From contig CAYTGN010000010.1 of assembly GCA_964437415.1 (NCBI GenBank), forward strand, positions 52,513 through 116,512: a stretch of 64,000 bases of DNA, given 5' to 3'. How positions within the stretch are numbered: the first letter of the stretch is position 1; every line of letters starts with the position of its first letter. Shown here in pieces: positions 18,823 to 27,707 of the stretch. The DNA is from CADEDV01 sp964437415. GTDB lineage: Bacteria; Bacteroidota; Bacteroidia; Chitinophagales; Chitinophagaceae. The position numbers and the translations under genes are program-made. Below the pieces are notes generated by a model, which was not told where the DNA came from, ran no database searches, and was given only the letters and a program-made list of their open reading frames with translations.

Positions 18823-19704
18823 TCACCGGTTACGGCCAAGGAAAAAGCGTTGCAATACTTTTACATAATCATGGTCGGTTCGTATATGCAGCAGGTCGCA
18901 ACCGGCTTTTTTGAAAGTTTGTGTGCTGTATTGTGTCACCCTGAAAAATTCCTGTTCATAACTATAGCGAACAAAGCGGTTGCTGCTGTCCACCCACCTG
19001 GTCTGTCGGTTTTCTGCATCTTTCACCTGCAGCATACCTGCATCGGGCAGCAATTGATCCATCCTGTCATAGAGTTTTATCCCTATTACATCATGTTTCT
19101 TGCCTGCAATGCGAAGCGCATCTTCATAATTGGCATCCACAAAATCACTCAGCACAAAAGCAATACTTTTCTGGCGGGTTACATTGTTGAAATAGCGAAG
19201 TGCTTTGCTCAATTCAGTTCCCTTTCCTTTGGGTTCACGGCTCAGCAGTTGCCGCACAATAAACAGGGCATGTTGTTTTCCTTTCCTGGGAGGTATGTAC
19301 CCTTCCACCCTGTCGCTGTAAAAGATGACCCCGATCTTATCGCCATTATTCACTGCAGAGAAACTGAGTACAGCAGCAATCTCTGTAGCAATGTCCCTTT
19401 TTCTTGCATGCACGGTACCGAACAGGGAACTGGGACTTATATCTATCAACAATACTACTGTGAGCTCTCTTTCCTCTTCAAATATTTTTGAAAAAGGATG
19501 ACCAAATCTTGCCGACACATTCCAGTCGATAAAACGAATATCATCCCCGGCTGCATACTCCCTCACTTCTTTAAAGGACATGCCCTTGCCCTTAAAGGCA
19601 CTGTGGTATTCGCCGGTAAAAAGATCACTGGTGAGTTTTTTACTTTTGATCTCCAGCTCTCTTACTTTTTTTAATATTTCAGTTGTTGTGAGCAATTGGA
19701 ACAC
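18823..19704 (-). CDS. DUF58 domain protein of the MoxR cluster
   Basis: 293 residues, soluble. The diagnostic DUF58 stretch 'GDDIRFIDWNVSARFGHPF' lies near residues 50-70, followed by a VWA-like fold ('VVLLIDISPSSLF') whose metal site is degenerate. DUF58 proteins accompany MoxR AAA+ ATPases and VWA proteins in clusters thought to act in protein-complex maturation or stress tolerance. It is downstream of moxR (77 bases) and contacts or overlaps the next gene, consistent with one transcript. Whether it binds a metal cannot be decided by eye. Confidence 0.9.
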   Translation of the reverse strand: MFQLLTTTEILKKVRELEIKSKKLTSDLFTGEYHSAFKGKGMSFKEVREYAAGDDIRFIDWNVSARFGHPFSKIFEEERELTVVLLIDISPSSLFGTVHARKRDIATEIAAVLSFSAVNNGDKIGVIFYSDRVEGYIPPRKGKQHALFIVRQLLSREPKGKGTELSKALRYFNNVTRQKSIAFVLSDFVDANYEDALRIAGKKHDVIGIKLYDRMDQLLPDAGMLQVKDAENRQTRWVDSSNRFVRYSYEQEFFRVTQYSTQTFKKAGCDLLHIRTDHDYVKVLQRFFLGRNR

Positions 19705-19781
19705 TGATTTTCAAGATTTTCATGATCCCCACAGAAACATCATAACCCATCTTAGCCATCATCACAATCTGCGTTCTTCCC

Positions 19782-20783
19782 TCATGGCACATTGATCTCT
19801 TTCAAAATATCTTCTATCACATCTTCCACCTTCACATTTTCTGCTTCGGCTTCATATGTAAGACCGATACGATGCCTCAGGACATCTTTGCAAATACTTC
19901 TCACATCTTCCGGTATCACAAATCCTCTCCTGTTTAAAAAAGCCTGAGCCTTTGCTGCAAGTCCCAGGTTGATACTTCCCCGCGGTGAAGCGCCATAAGA
20001 AATCAGCGGTTGTAGTCTTTCTAAATTATATTGCCCGGGACGACGGGTGGCAAACACTATATCAAGGATGTACTGTTCTATCTTTTCATCCATATACACC
20101 TGCCGGGTCAGGTCTTTTGCGTTTGTCACTTCCTGCACAGAAACCACCTGCCTGATTGCTGTTGATGCTGCTCCCTGAACATTCTGGCGGATGATCATCT
20201 GCTCTTCATGCATCTTGGGATAATCTACGATCACTTTCATGATGAAGCGATCCACCTGCGCTTCGGGCAAGGGGTAGGTGCCTTCCTGTTCCAGCGGATT
20301 CTGCGTAGCCAGCACTAAAAAAGGCTCATCTAGCTTATAAGTGCTGTCGCCGATGGTCACCTGCCGTTCCTGCATGGCTTCCAGCAAAGCTGATTGCACT
20401 TTGGCCGGCGCCCGGTTGATCTCATCAGCCAAAATGAAATTGGCGAAGATGGGTCCTTTGCGGACAATAAATTCATTTTTCTGCTGATTATAGATCATGG
20501 TGCCGATCACATCTGCCGGCAGCAGATCGGGAGTGAACTGGATGCGGCTGAACCTGGCATGAATGGCCTGGGCAAGTGATTTAATCGTTAGCGTTTTAGC
20601 AAGACCCGGTACCCCTTCCAGCAAAACGTGGCCATTGCTGAGCAACCCAATCAGCAGCCGGTCGAGCATATGGCTCTGGCCCACTATAACATGGCTGATC
20701 TCTTCCCTTAATTTATCGGTGAACTGGCCTGCCTGGCCAATGCGTTCATTTAACTGGCGAATGTCTTCTGCGGTTTTAAGCAT
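19782..20783 (-). CDS. MoxR-family AAA+ ATPase
   Basis: 333 residues, the standard length. Walker A is GVPGLAKT at 57-64, Walker B is the 'FILADEINRAP' strand, sensor 1 is 'VLATQNPLEQEGTYPLPEAQ', and the C-terminal helical lid carries 'YGASPRGSINL'. MoxR ATPases are cytoplasmic hexamers that act as chaperones with VWA-domain partners, which here are the DUF58, BatD-like and BatA proteins directly downstream on the same strand. It is the first gene of that run, so the promoter should lie in the 150 bases before it. Confidence 0.95.
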   Translation of the reverse strand: MLKTAEDIRQLNERIGQAGQFTDKLREEISHVIVGQSHMLDRLLIGLLSNGHVLLEGVPGLAKTLTIKSLAQAIHARFSRIQFTPDLLPADVIGTMIYNQQKNEFIVRKGPIFANFILADEINRAPAKVQSALLEAMQERQVTIGDSTYKLDEPFLVLATQNPLEQEGTYPLPEAQVDRFIMKVIVDYPKMHEEQMIIRQNVQGAASTAIRQVVSVQEVTNAKDLTRQVYMDEKIEQYILDIVFATRRPGQYNLERLQPLISYGASPRGSINLGLAAKAQAFLNRRGFVIPEDVRSICKDVLRHRIGLTYEAEAENVKVEDVIEDILKEINVP

Positions 20784-20935
20784 GGGAATTGTTTATGGTA
20801 GCACAAAATACGAACTTGCATTTAGCAAATAATCTGCCGGGATGACGAACGGGCTGAAATACAGCAATATTTTCCTGTATTTTTCCGTTTTACAGTGCCC
20901 CTTTACCGGGTTTTAACCAAACCAATCCTTGTAAT

Positions 20936-21379
20936 ATGAAGAATTCTACATTGCTACTGGTGACGCTGGCTACCACACTGATATTTTCAGCTTGTAAAAA
21001 AGAGAAGGTAAAAACCAGGTTAGAGCTATTGACGCAAACAAACTGGAAGTTTGACAAAGCCGTTGCTACTGGCTATGGCGATATTTCATCACAAATTGAT
21101 GCCTGCTACAAAGACAACAATATCACTTTTGTTTCCAATGGCACAGGCAATGTAACAGAAGAAGCGGTGGTCTGTTCCCCTTCAACAGCAGGAGCTTTCA
21201 CCTGGCAATTTCAGTCCAATGAAACCGCTCTTTTGATATCAACCCAGTTATTTGCAGGCGCCGGTAATCAATTCACAATTATATCACTTTCTGAAACAGC
21301 ACTGGTACTTTCTCAAATGGTCACTTTGCCTGCCCCAATATCTGCCAACGTAAATGTGGAAGTAAGTTTTAAACACTAA
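20936..21379 (+). CDS. Lipocalin-like lipoprotein, unknown function
   Basis: 147 residues. Lipobox 'LIFSAC' gives a lipidated cysteine near residue 20, followed by KKEKVK. The mature part begins with 'LLTQTNWKF', a pattern typical of small lipocalin-like proteins of Bacteroidota, and continues with beta strands and a pair of cysteines (Cys about 58 and 82). Layout and length match the lipoprotein at 11826-12293, suggesting the same family although identity is low by eye. It lies alone between the divergent moxR promoter and the convergent nadE gene. Function unknown. Confidence 0.75.
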   Translation: MKNSTLLLVTLATTLIFSACKKEKVKTRLELLTQTNWKFDKAVATGYGDISSQIDACYKDNNITFVSNGTGNVTEEAVVCSPSTAGAFTWQFQSNETALLISTQLFAGAGNQFTIISLSETALVLSQMVTLPAPISANVNVEVSFKH

Positions 21380-21384
21380 ATTCA

Positions 21385-23088
21385 TCAGGAAAGATATTTC
21401 GCCACTATCGGTAACCGTCTTCCCACTCCAAACGCTTTGCAACTGATGCGGATAATAGGGCAAAACTGGTTGCGTTTATACTCATTCGTATTTACCAGTT
21501 TTAGCACCCTTTCCACCAGTGCCGCATCATATCCCTTCGCAATGATCTCTTTGGGGCCGTTGCGCAATTCAATGTATTCATACAGCACCCGGTCCAGCAC
21601 ATCATACTCCGGCAAACTATCGCTGTCTTTCTGATCCGGTCTTAGTTCCGCCGAAGGTGCCTTGGTAAGAATATTTGCAGGAATGATCTCCTTTTCTTTA
21701 TTGATATAACGGGCCAGTGCATACACCTGTGTTTTATAGGCATCGCCCAGCACACTCAGTCCCCCGGCCATATCGCCATACAGTGTGCCATAGCCGGTGG
21801 CCAGTTCACTTTTGTTAGAAGTGTTCAGCAGGATATAACCAAACTTGTTGGCAATCGCCATCAGCAGGTTGCCCCTTGTTCTTGCCTGTATATTTTCTTC
21901 GGCCAGACCAAATGGCGAATCGTTATACACAGGTTTCAGTTCTGACAGGAAACCTTCATAAATGTTTTTGATGGGCAAAATATCATACGGGTTGCCGAGG
22001 TTTTTGCTCAGTTGTTCTGCATCCGTCACCGAATGTGTGGAAGAAAACTGCGATGGCATCAGGATGGCTCTAACATTGTCTTTACCCAATGCGGCAACAG
22101 CCAAAGCTTGTACCACGGCGCTGTCAATGCCGCCTGAAGCGCCGAGAATAGCTTTGCTGAAACCCATTTTTTGAAAATAATCCCGGATGCCGAGTACCAA
22201 CGCATGATATATCTCATCAATGTTCTTTTCATTGCTGAGGTACTGAACAATGTCTTCTCCTTTTCCCACTTCTTTGGCAGAGAAAAAGACAGCCAAATCA
22301 GAACTTGCTTTAGTTTCCTGCACTTTGACAAGGTCATCAAAATCGAAGATGGCATAGTCCTCTTCAAAATATTTCATCTCCTTCACCTGGTTGCCGTTTA
22401 TATCATATACTAAACTGCCTCCGTCAAAAACGATCTCGGTTTGTGAGCCTACGGCATTGCAATAAAGCATCGGCAGTTTATACTTCAGTGTATGAGCCCT
22501 GATGATGCTGTTGCGAACTATATCCTGTGCATAATTATATGGAGAGGCGGAAAGGTTGAGCATCACATCCGGCTGAAAACCGGTCAGTTTCTCCATCGGC
22601 GTGATACGGTACAAAGGGTTGTCGCCCATGTTCCAGATGTCCTCACAGATGGTGATAGCCAGCTTTTTTCCTTTGAACTCAACGATGTTCCATGTATCCG
22701 CTGGTTCAAAATAGCGGTACTCATCAAACACATCATAGTTTGGTAAAAGTGTTTTGTGCACTTCGCCCTTTATCTGCTTTTCATGCAGCAGCAGCACTGC
22801 ATTGAAAAGATCCTTGCCTTCTTTGCGGGGGTTGCGGACCGGTGTGCCGATCAGCACCCCAATGTCATCAGCATGCTCCTTTATCACATCCACCGCTTCG
22901 TAACATTTATTGATAAAGTCTTCAAATTCGAGAAAATCACGGGGTGCATAGCCACAAACGCAGAGTTCGGAAAACATCAACAGGTCTGCCCCCTGCTGCT
23001 TTGCCCATTTTATCGCCTCAATGATCTTGCGGGTATTGCTTTCAAAATTGCCGATATGATAATTTTGCTGGGCTAAAGCGATCTTCAT
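21385..23088 (-). CDS. nadE: Glutamine-dependent NAD+ synthase
   Basis: 567 residues with two domains. The N-terminal nitrilase-type amidase has the triad Glu41 (FSELCVCGY), Lys112 (KTLLPNYD) and Cys148 (ITICEDIW) and releases ammonia from glutamine. The C-terminal synthetase has the pyrophosphatase P-loop SGGIDS at 318-323 and converts deamido-NAD to NAD with ATP. It is a cytoplasmic enzyme that completes NAD synthesis; nadC lies 4 kb away in this window. It diverges from gldB, an arrangement also seen in other gliding Bacteroidota. A TAAATTTG element lies within 12 bases of the ATG on its strand and could drive a very short leader. Confidence 0.95.
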   Translation of the reverse strand: MKIALAQQNYHIGNFESNTRKIIEAIKWAKQQGADLLMFSELCVCGYAPRDFLEFEDFINKCYEAVDVIKEHADDIGVLIGTPVRNPRKEGKDLFNAVLLLHEKQIKGEVHKTLLPNYDVFDEYRYFEPADTWNIVEFKGKKLAITICEDIWNMGDNPLYRITPMEKLTGFQPDVMLNLSASPYNYAQDIVRNSIIRAHTLKYKLPMLYCNAVGSQTEIVFDGGSLVYDINGNQVKEMKYFEEDYAIFDFDDLVKVQETKASSDLAVFFSAKEVGKGEDIVQYLSNEKNIDEIYHALVLGIRDYFQKMGFSKAILGASGGIDSAVVQALAVAALGKDNVRAILMPSQFSSTHSVTDAEQLSKNLGNPYDILPIKNIYEGFLSELKPVYNDSPFGLAEENIQARTRGNLLMAIANKFGYILLNTSNKSELATGYGTLYGDMAGGLSVLGDAYKTQVYALARYINKEKEIIPANILTKAPSAELRPDQKDSDSLPEYDVLDRVLYEYIELRNGPKEIIAKGYDAALVERVLKLVNTNEYKRNQFCPIIRISCKAFGVGRRLPIVAKYLS

Positions 23089-23187
23089 TTTGCAAATTTA
23101 TGCGAAGCGGGAAGGATTTAACGCTAATTTCCGGTGTCCTAATTTCGCATTCACAACAATTTTTGCCGAAAAAACGTTTTTGCCGCT

Positions 23188-24222
23188 ATGAAAAGACTGG
23201 TTCCTGTTTTACTGATCTCCTGCTGGCTGACAGCCTGTAACAATAAATCATCAGACAGCCCTGATGTTTCGGGCATCCTTGTGCAAACGGATTTTAAGCG
23301 GTTTGATAAGGATTTTTTTGCCATTGACAGCAATGCCATTGAAGACGGGCTGAGCAGCCTTTCACAAAAATACCCTGTACTCACCCCGATCTTTTTGCAA
23401 AACATAATCGGTGTTGACCCAGAAACAACGGCTGACGGTGTGAGAAGGTTTCTGCAACTCAGCGCTGCGTTAAAAGATACGATCAATGACGTATTCAGCA
23501 ATACAGCATGGCTGGAAAAACAATTTCAACAGGCTTTTCAGCATGTGAAATATTATTTCCCTGCTTACAAAATACCATCCGTCATCACAGTGGCCGGTCC
23601 GGTAGATGCATTGGCTCAAACCGAAAGTGGCTATAGTCCTGATTTCCTGGGTCCCGATTTTCTTGGCATCAGTTTGCAATTCTATCTTGGCAAAGATTAT
23701 TCTGTTTACAGCGACCCCTATTTCACCAATAATGTTGCCCCGGCCTACCGCAGCCGTCGTTTCAGCAAGGAATATATCATCAGTGATGCCATGCAACTGA
23801 TAGTGGATGATCTTTTTCCTGATAAAAGCCCCGGCAAGCCGCTGGTAGAGCAAATGATCGAAAGGGGAAAACAATGGTGGCTGCTGGATAAATTTCTTCC
23901 TTTTGTTCCCGACTCCGTAAAAACCGGCTACACACAGCAGCAATTAGACTGGTGCCACAACAATGAAGGACTGATCTGGAGTTATATCACCAAAAATGAA
24001 GACCTCTATTCGCTGAACCCCGCCACCCTGCAGGTATATATTGGCGAGGGGCCTTTTACGCAAGGCTTTTCGCAGGAGCTTTCTCCCGGCAACATCGGGC
24101 AATGGCTGGGCTGGCAGATCGTGAAAAAATTTGCAGCAGGTAAACCCGGCATCAAACCGGAAGAAGTGATGACGACGGAACCAAGAAAAATTCTCGACGA
24201 AGCAAAGTATAAGCCGAAGTAG
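23188..24222 (+). CDS. gldB: Gliding motility lipoprotein GldB-like
   Basis: 344 residues. The lipoprotein signal ends in LTAC with Cys17. The mature protein begins with the GldB-type segment 'VQTDFKRFDKDFFAID' and continues as a mixed alpha/beta domain of about 300 residues with 'KYYFPAYKIPSVIT' and 'FLGISLQFYLGKDY'. GldB is needed for gliding and type IX secretion-dependent adhesin export in Flavobacterium; its molecular role is unclear. The divergent nadE neighbour supports the call. The usual partner gldC is not next to it here; apaG is instead, convergent with 1 base between the stops. Confidence 0.85.
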   Translation: MKRLVPVLLISCWLTACNNKSSDSPDVSGILVQTDFKRFDKDFFAIDSNAIEDGLSSLSQKYPVLTPIFLQNIIGVDPETTADGVRRFLQLSAALKDTINDVFSNTAWLEKQFQQAFQHVKYYFPAYKIPSVITVAGPVDALAQTESGYSPDFLGPDFLGISLQFYLGKDYSVYSDPYFTNNVAPAYRSRRFSKEYIISDAMQLIVDDLFPDKSPGKPLVEQMIERGKQWWLLDKFLPFVPDSVKTGYTQQQLDWCHNNEGLIWSYITKNEDLYSLNPATLQVYIGEGPFTQGFSQELSPGNIGQWLGWQIVKKFAAGKPGIKPEEVMTTEPRKILDEAKYKPK

Positions 24223-24223
24223 A

Positions 24224-24610
24224 TTAGTTGCCTTTAAACGGGGCTATCATTTCAAATGCAGGAATATCCACGCTGAAGATTTGTTTGCTGTGCAGGTTTT
24301 CCATTTCATAAGAACCCTGCATACGGCCCATTTCAGTCCGCAGGTTACAACCGCTGACATATTGGTATCTCTCACCGGACTGCAGCACGGGCTGCACCCC
24401 CACCACACCTTCTCCTTCCACGGAGCGAAGGGTGCCGTTGCTGTCAAAAATCTGCCAATGGCGACGATGTAATTTTACAGGAAAGGAGTTCCTGTTTTCG
24501 ATGTTGATCCGATAAGCAAACATGAACTCAGATTGCAGCGGGTTGCTGTAATCAGGCTGGTAGAAAGTTTCCACCGATACTTTAACACCTTCTGAGATCA
24601 GGCTTGCCAT
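24224..24610 (-). CDS. apaG: ApaG domain protein
   Basis: 128 residues from the ATG at 24610 (MASLISEGVKVSVE), the usual ApaG start and length; an in-frame start 11 codons upstream is less likely. The whole protein is one fibronectin-III-like ApaG/DUF525 domain with 'FAYRINIENRN', 'LHRRHWQIFDSNG' and the Gly-rich 'VEGEGVVGVQPVL' turn. ApaG has been linked to Co2+/Mg2+ resistance in enteric bacteria, and the same fold occurs in F-box proteins; a biochemical role is not established. The gene stands alone. Confidence 0.93.
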   Translation of the reverse strand: MASLISEGVKVSVETFYQPDYSNPLQSEFMFAYRINIENRNSFPVKLHRRHWQIFDSNGTLRSVEGEGVVGVQPVLQSGERYQYVSGCNLRTEMGRMQGSYEMENLHSKQIFSVDIPAFEMIAPFKGN

Positions 24611-24694
24611 ACAGTGCGTTTTGGTAAAAGTAAACAAAAACATTTGAGAAAAAAGCGGGTTGGGGCTTTTACGATAGGTTAGCAGCCGATGCCT

Positions 24695-24702
24695 TAATTT
24701 TG
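24695..24702 (+). promoter_or_regulatory. Candidate -7 element for icd
   Basis: TAATTTTG matches the Bacteroidota -7 consensus TAnnTTTG. It lies 49 bases before the icd start. No strong TTTG is seen at the usual spacing. The predicted leader contains a CCCGG/CCGGG hairpin. Confidence 0.4.
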
Positions 24703-24750
24703 CGGCCTCCCGGTTTTGTGCCGGGCTCTCACTTTCAATAAGATTTAAAT

Positions 24751-26202
24751 ATGAAAATAGCAGTTGCCAAAGGCGATGGGATTGGTCCGGAAATCATGGA
24801 AGCCGTTCTGAAAATTTTTGAAGCAGACAAAGTTCCGCTACAATATGAAATGGTGGAAATGGGCAAATGGGTGTTTGACAAAGGTTTTTCAAACGGCATG
24901 ACACCCGAGGCCAAAGCTGCGATCGAACGTCTTGGCATTTTGTTCAAAGGCCCGATGGAAACTCCCAAAGGCAAAGGTGTGAAGAGTGTGAACGTTACAG
25001 CCAGAAAAACCTGGAACACTTATGCCAACAACAGGGAGTTTCAAACTTTGCACGGGGTAGATACTGTTTTTTCAAAAGCAGGCATCCCGATTGACATAAC
25101 TGTTGTGAGGGAAAATATTGAAGACACTTATGGCGGCATTGAACACATGCTGACACATGATGTGGCGCTGAGCCGCCGCTTCATCACCAGGCCGGGCAGC
25201 CTGCAGGTAATCAAGTATGCATTTGAAATGGCGAAAAAGAAAAATGCACGCCGCATCACCTGTGGCCACAAAGCCAATATCATGAAGATCACGGATGGTC
25301 TTTTCTTGGAATGCTTTTATGAAGTGGCAAAAGATTATCCCGAACTGAAAGCGGATGATGTGATCGTGGATGATCTCTGCATGAAGCTTGTAACAAGACC
25401 CGACCTGTTTGATGTGGTGGTGCTTACCAACTTGCAGGGAGATATTGTTTCTGATCTCTGTGCCGGTTTAGTGGGTGGATTAGGTTTTGCCCCTTCTGCA
25501 AATATTGGTGATCATATTTGCATTTTTGAAGCCGTGCATGGCACTGCCCCGGATATAGCAGGAAAAAATATTGCAAATCCAACAGCCTTGTTATTGAGCG
25601 GACTGGCCATGCTTCGCCACGTTGGCCTCACCGAAAATGCCGCCGTTATCGAAAATGCTTTGCTTTTTACATTGGAACAGGGTGTTCATACCGGCGACTT
25701 TGGCGATAAATCTATCCCTTCAGTCAACACAACCCAATTTGCAGATGCCATCATTGGCAATTTTGGAAAAAAACCCGCTGTTGGCGCTAAAGAAATTATT
25801 CCAAACAAACCCGGCACTCCTGAACCACTCAGGCTGGAACTAAATCCTATGATGGTGTCAGTTGAGACCGGTGACGAAACGATAGTTGGTGTTGATCTCT
25901 TTATTGAAAGCGATGAACAACCCGCTGCCATTGCAGAAAAATGCAAAAGACATGCGGGTGTAAAATTCAACCTCATCAATATCAGCAACCGTGGCACACA
26001 GGTGTGGCCGACGGGTTCTATCTATACCAACCTGGTGAACCAGTATAATGTACGTTTTGAAAGCATCAATAATGAACCGCTCAACCAGCAGGATGTTATA
26101 GGGCTTTATGTAAGCATGAGTGGTAATTTCAAAATATGCTCATTTGAATTGCTGAATGCATGGGGCGATAAAAAAGCCTACTCAATGGCACAGGGACAAT
26201 AG
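24751..26202 (+). CDS. icd: NADP-dependent isocitrate dehydrogenase (Thermus-type, with C-terminal extension)
   Basis: 483 residues. The isocitrate/isopropylmalate dehydrogenase core (~1-335) shows 'AKGDGIGPE' at residues 5-13, the substrate segment 'VVRENIEDTYGG' and the metal-binding 'VDDLCMKL...' and 'NLQGDIVSD' stretches. An extra C-terminal alpha/beta domain of about 140 residues follows, as in the longer Thermus-type enzyme. The reaction is isocitrate to 2-oxoglutarate and CO2 in the TCA cycle. NADP rather than NAD use is inferred from the family and not proved by a visible residue. Monocistronic by context. Confidence 0.9.
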   Translation: MKIAVAKGDGIGPEIMEAVLKIFEADKVPLQYEMVEMGKWVFDKGFSNGMTPEAKAAIERLGILFKGPMETPKGKGVKSVNVTARKTWNTYANNREFQTLHGVDTVFSKAGIPIDITVVRENIEDTYGGIEHMLTHDVALSRRFITRPGSLQVIKYAFEMAKKKNARRITCGHKANIMKITDGLFLECFYEVAKDYPELKADDVIVDDLCMKLVTRPDLFDVVVLTNLQGDIVSDLCAGLVGGLGFAPSANIGDHICIFEAVHGTAPDIAGKNIANPTALLLSGLAMLRHVGLTENAAVIENALLFTLEQGVHTGDFGDKSIPSVNTTQFADAIIGNFGKKPAVGAKEIIPNKPGTPEPLRLELNPMMVSVETGDETIVGVDLFIESDEQPAAIAEKCKRHAGVKFNLINISNRGTQVWPTGSIYTNLVNQYNVRFESINNEPLNQQDVIGLYVSMSGNFKICSFELLNAWGDKKAYSMAQGQ

Positions 26203-26255
26203 GAGTTAGTAATTGTATGCAAGCGAGATTTGATGTCAGACACCTGATAATCCAA

Positions 26256-26438
26256 TTATTCAATAACCCGCAAATATTTTGCAGTACCAATTCCAATTAG
26301 AATAACTCCCCCGATCATAAGCAGTATTGAACGAAAAACACTTTTTCCTTCTTCAAAAGCATTTTGATAGAATAAATAAACCCCCGCCCCGCAAAGCAGG
26401 ATGCCGGCGACTAAAAGTATCCACGGATTCTGCATCAT
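26256..26438 (-). CDS. Small two-helix membrane protein
   Basis: 60 residues from the ATG at 26438, which overlaps the stop of the upstream yciH-like gene as ATGA; an upstream start at 26477 would run further into that gene. Two hydrophobic helices are evident: 'WILLVAGILLCGAGVYLFY' and 'ILLMIGGVILIGIGTAKYL', separated by a short charged loop (EEGKSVFR). The overlap suggests translational coupling to the initiation-factor-like gene. I do not recognise the family. Confidence 0.7.
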   Translation of the reverse strand: MMQNPWILLVAGILLCGAGVYLFYQNAFEEGKSVFRSILLMIGGVILIGIGTAKYLRVIE

Positions 26439-26776
26439 ATTTTTCTGGCTTGCTGGTAACCGTTTTTGAGCAACCATTGCAACGCTTTTTCCCGCTGATC
26501 ACCCTGCACAATGATCTCGCCATCTTTGGCAGAGCCGCCGGTGCCACAAAAGGTTTTCAATTTCTTCCCAAGTTCTTGCAGGTCTTCCTCTTTTCCTGAA
26601 AATCCTTCCACCAGGGTCACTGCCTTACCGCCACGGTGTTTTGTGTCGAGCCGGATGCGTAGCCGCTGCTGTGATGGCGGCGGCGTTGTTATTTCTCCCT
26701 GCTCTTCTTCAAAACGGAAAGAAGGGTCGGTGCTGTACACATAACCGCTGTTGCCGGGTTTATTTTTCTTTGACAT
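26435..26776 (-). CDS. yciH: SUI1/YciH-family translation factor
   Basis: 113 residues. A ~40-residue polar N-terminus precedes the eIF1/SUI1 fold, recognised by 'RIRLDTKHRGGKAVTLVEGF', 'LQELGKKLKTFCGTGGSAKDG' and 'IIVQGDQREKALQWLLKNGY'. Bacterial YciH resembles eukaryotic eIF1 and may influence start-codon fidelity or initiation under stress. It is 3 bases downstream of nadC on the same strand and overlaps the next small membrane gene, so the three are probably co-transcribed. Confidence 0.92.
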   Translation of the reverse strand: MSKKNKPGNSGYVYSTDPSFRFEEEQGEITTPPPSQQRLRIRLDTKHRGGKAVTLVEGFSGKEEDLQELGKKLKTFCGTGGSAKDGEIIVQGDQREKALQWLLKNGYQQARKI

Positions 26777-26779
26777 GTT

Positions 26780-27640
26780 TCAGGAAATTACTGCCTTTAA
26801 ACTAAGATCAAGACTTCTTGCCTGGTGTACCAGTGCCCCAACGCTTACATAATCTACACCGGTGCGGGCATAGTCTTCAATATTATCGAGATTGATGCCA
26901 CCGCTGGCCTCTGTCTCAAACTCAGCTTTGATGATATGCAGGGCTTCTGTTATCATCGCCGGGCTGAAGTTATCCAGCATGATGCGAAACACTTTTCCTT
27001 TTCCGGCAGCCACCACTTTTTTCACATCATCTATATTTCTTGTTTCCACTTCTATCTTTAAACCGGGCTTCACTTCTTTCACATAAGCCGCCGCTTTTTC
27101 AATCGCTTTTTCAATACCGCCACAATAATCAATATGATTATCCTTCAGCATGATCATATCAAACAATCCAAAACGATGATTGACGCCGCCACCAATGCGA
27201 ACAGCTTCTTTCTCCAACAGGCGGAAATTCGGCGTTGTCTTTCTTGTATCGAGCAATTTTGTTTTATAGCCCTCCAGCTTTCGGGTATATTGCCTGGTGA
27301 GGGTGGCGATACCACTCATTCTTTGCATACAATTCAACACTAATCTTTCGCATTGCAGGATGGTATGAACAGAAGCCTCTATTTCAAAAGCATTTTCTCC
27401 TGCTTTCATTTCATCAGCATCGTTTTTGAAAGCAGTAAATATGGACGCAGGTTCTTTGTAGCGGAATATTTTTTCGGCTACAGCCACCCCCGCCAATATG
27501 CCATTCTGTTTAATTTTCAAAACAGCTTTGCCTTTGGCATCGGCAGGAATGCAGGACAGGGAGGAGTGATCTCCATCGCCGGTATCTTCCAGCAGCGCTT
27601 CTGCAAGAAGGTGTTGTAAACGTTCTTCATCCAGGCTCAT
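26780..27640 (-). CDS. nadC: Nicotinate-nucleotide pyrophosphorylase (carboxylating)
   Basis: 286 residues from the ATG at 27640 (MSLDEERLQHLL); ten upstream codons in frame overlap the terminator of the preceding gene and are rejected. The NadC alpha/beta barrel is clear: 'DTGDGDHSS', 'ERLVLNCMQRMSGIAT', 'LLDTRKTTPNFRLLEKEAVRIGGG' (quinolinate/PRPP binding Arg and Lys), 'KIEVETRN' and 'EASGGINLDNI'. It converts quinolinate and PRPP to nicotinate mononucleotide, CO2 and PPi in the cytoplasm. NadE, later in the same pathway, lies nearby. It leads the nadC-yciH-small membrane protein run. Confidence 0.96.
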   Translation of the reverse strand: MSLDEERLQHLLAEALLEDTGDGDHSSLSCIPADAKGKAVLKIKQNGILAGVAVAEKIFRYKEPASIFTAFKNDADEMKAGENAFEIEASVHTILQCERLVLNCMQRMSGIATLTRQYTRKLEGYKTKLLDTRKTTPNFRLLEKEAVRIGGGVNHRFGLFDMIMLKDNHIDYCGGIEKAIEKAAAYVKEVKPGLKIEVETRNIDDVKKVVAAGKGKVFRIMLDNFSPAMITEALHIIKAEFETEASGGINLDNIEDYARTGVDYVSVGALVHQARSLDLSLKAVIS

Positions 27641-27649
27641 GCAGCAAAA

Positions 27650-27682
27650 ATATAAAAGCCCCGACAGCAATAGTCGGGGCTT
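27650..27682 (-). terminator. Rho-independent terminator after the DUF4783 gene
   Basis: On the minus strand a perfect ten-pair stem (AAGCCCCGAC paired with GTCGGGGCTT, loop of 7) is followed by TTATATTTTT. It separates the DUF4783 transcript from nadC, so nadC must have its own start signal in the short space after it. Confidence 0.88.
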
Positions 27683-27707
27683 AAGCTATTTATTATTTAA
27701 TCTTCTT

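Noticed and set aside
18850..19491. 213-residue plus-strand ORF across the DUF58 gene
   Set aside because: Antisense shadow of a gene with clear domain identity; His/Cys/Phe-rich composition typical of an antisense frame.
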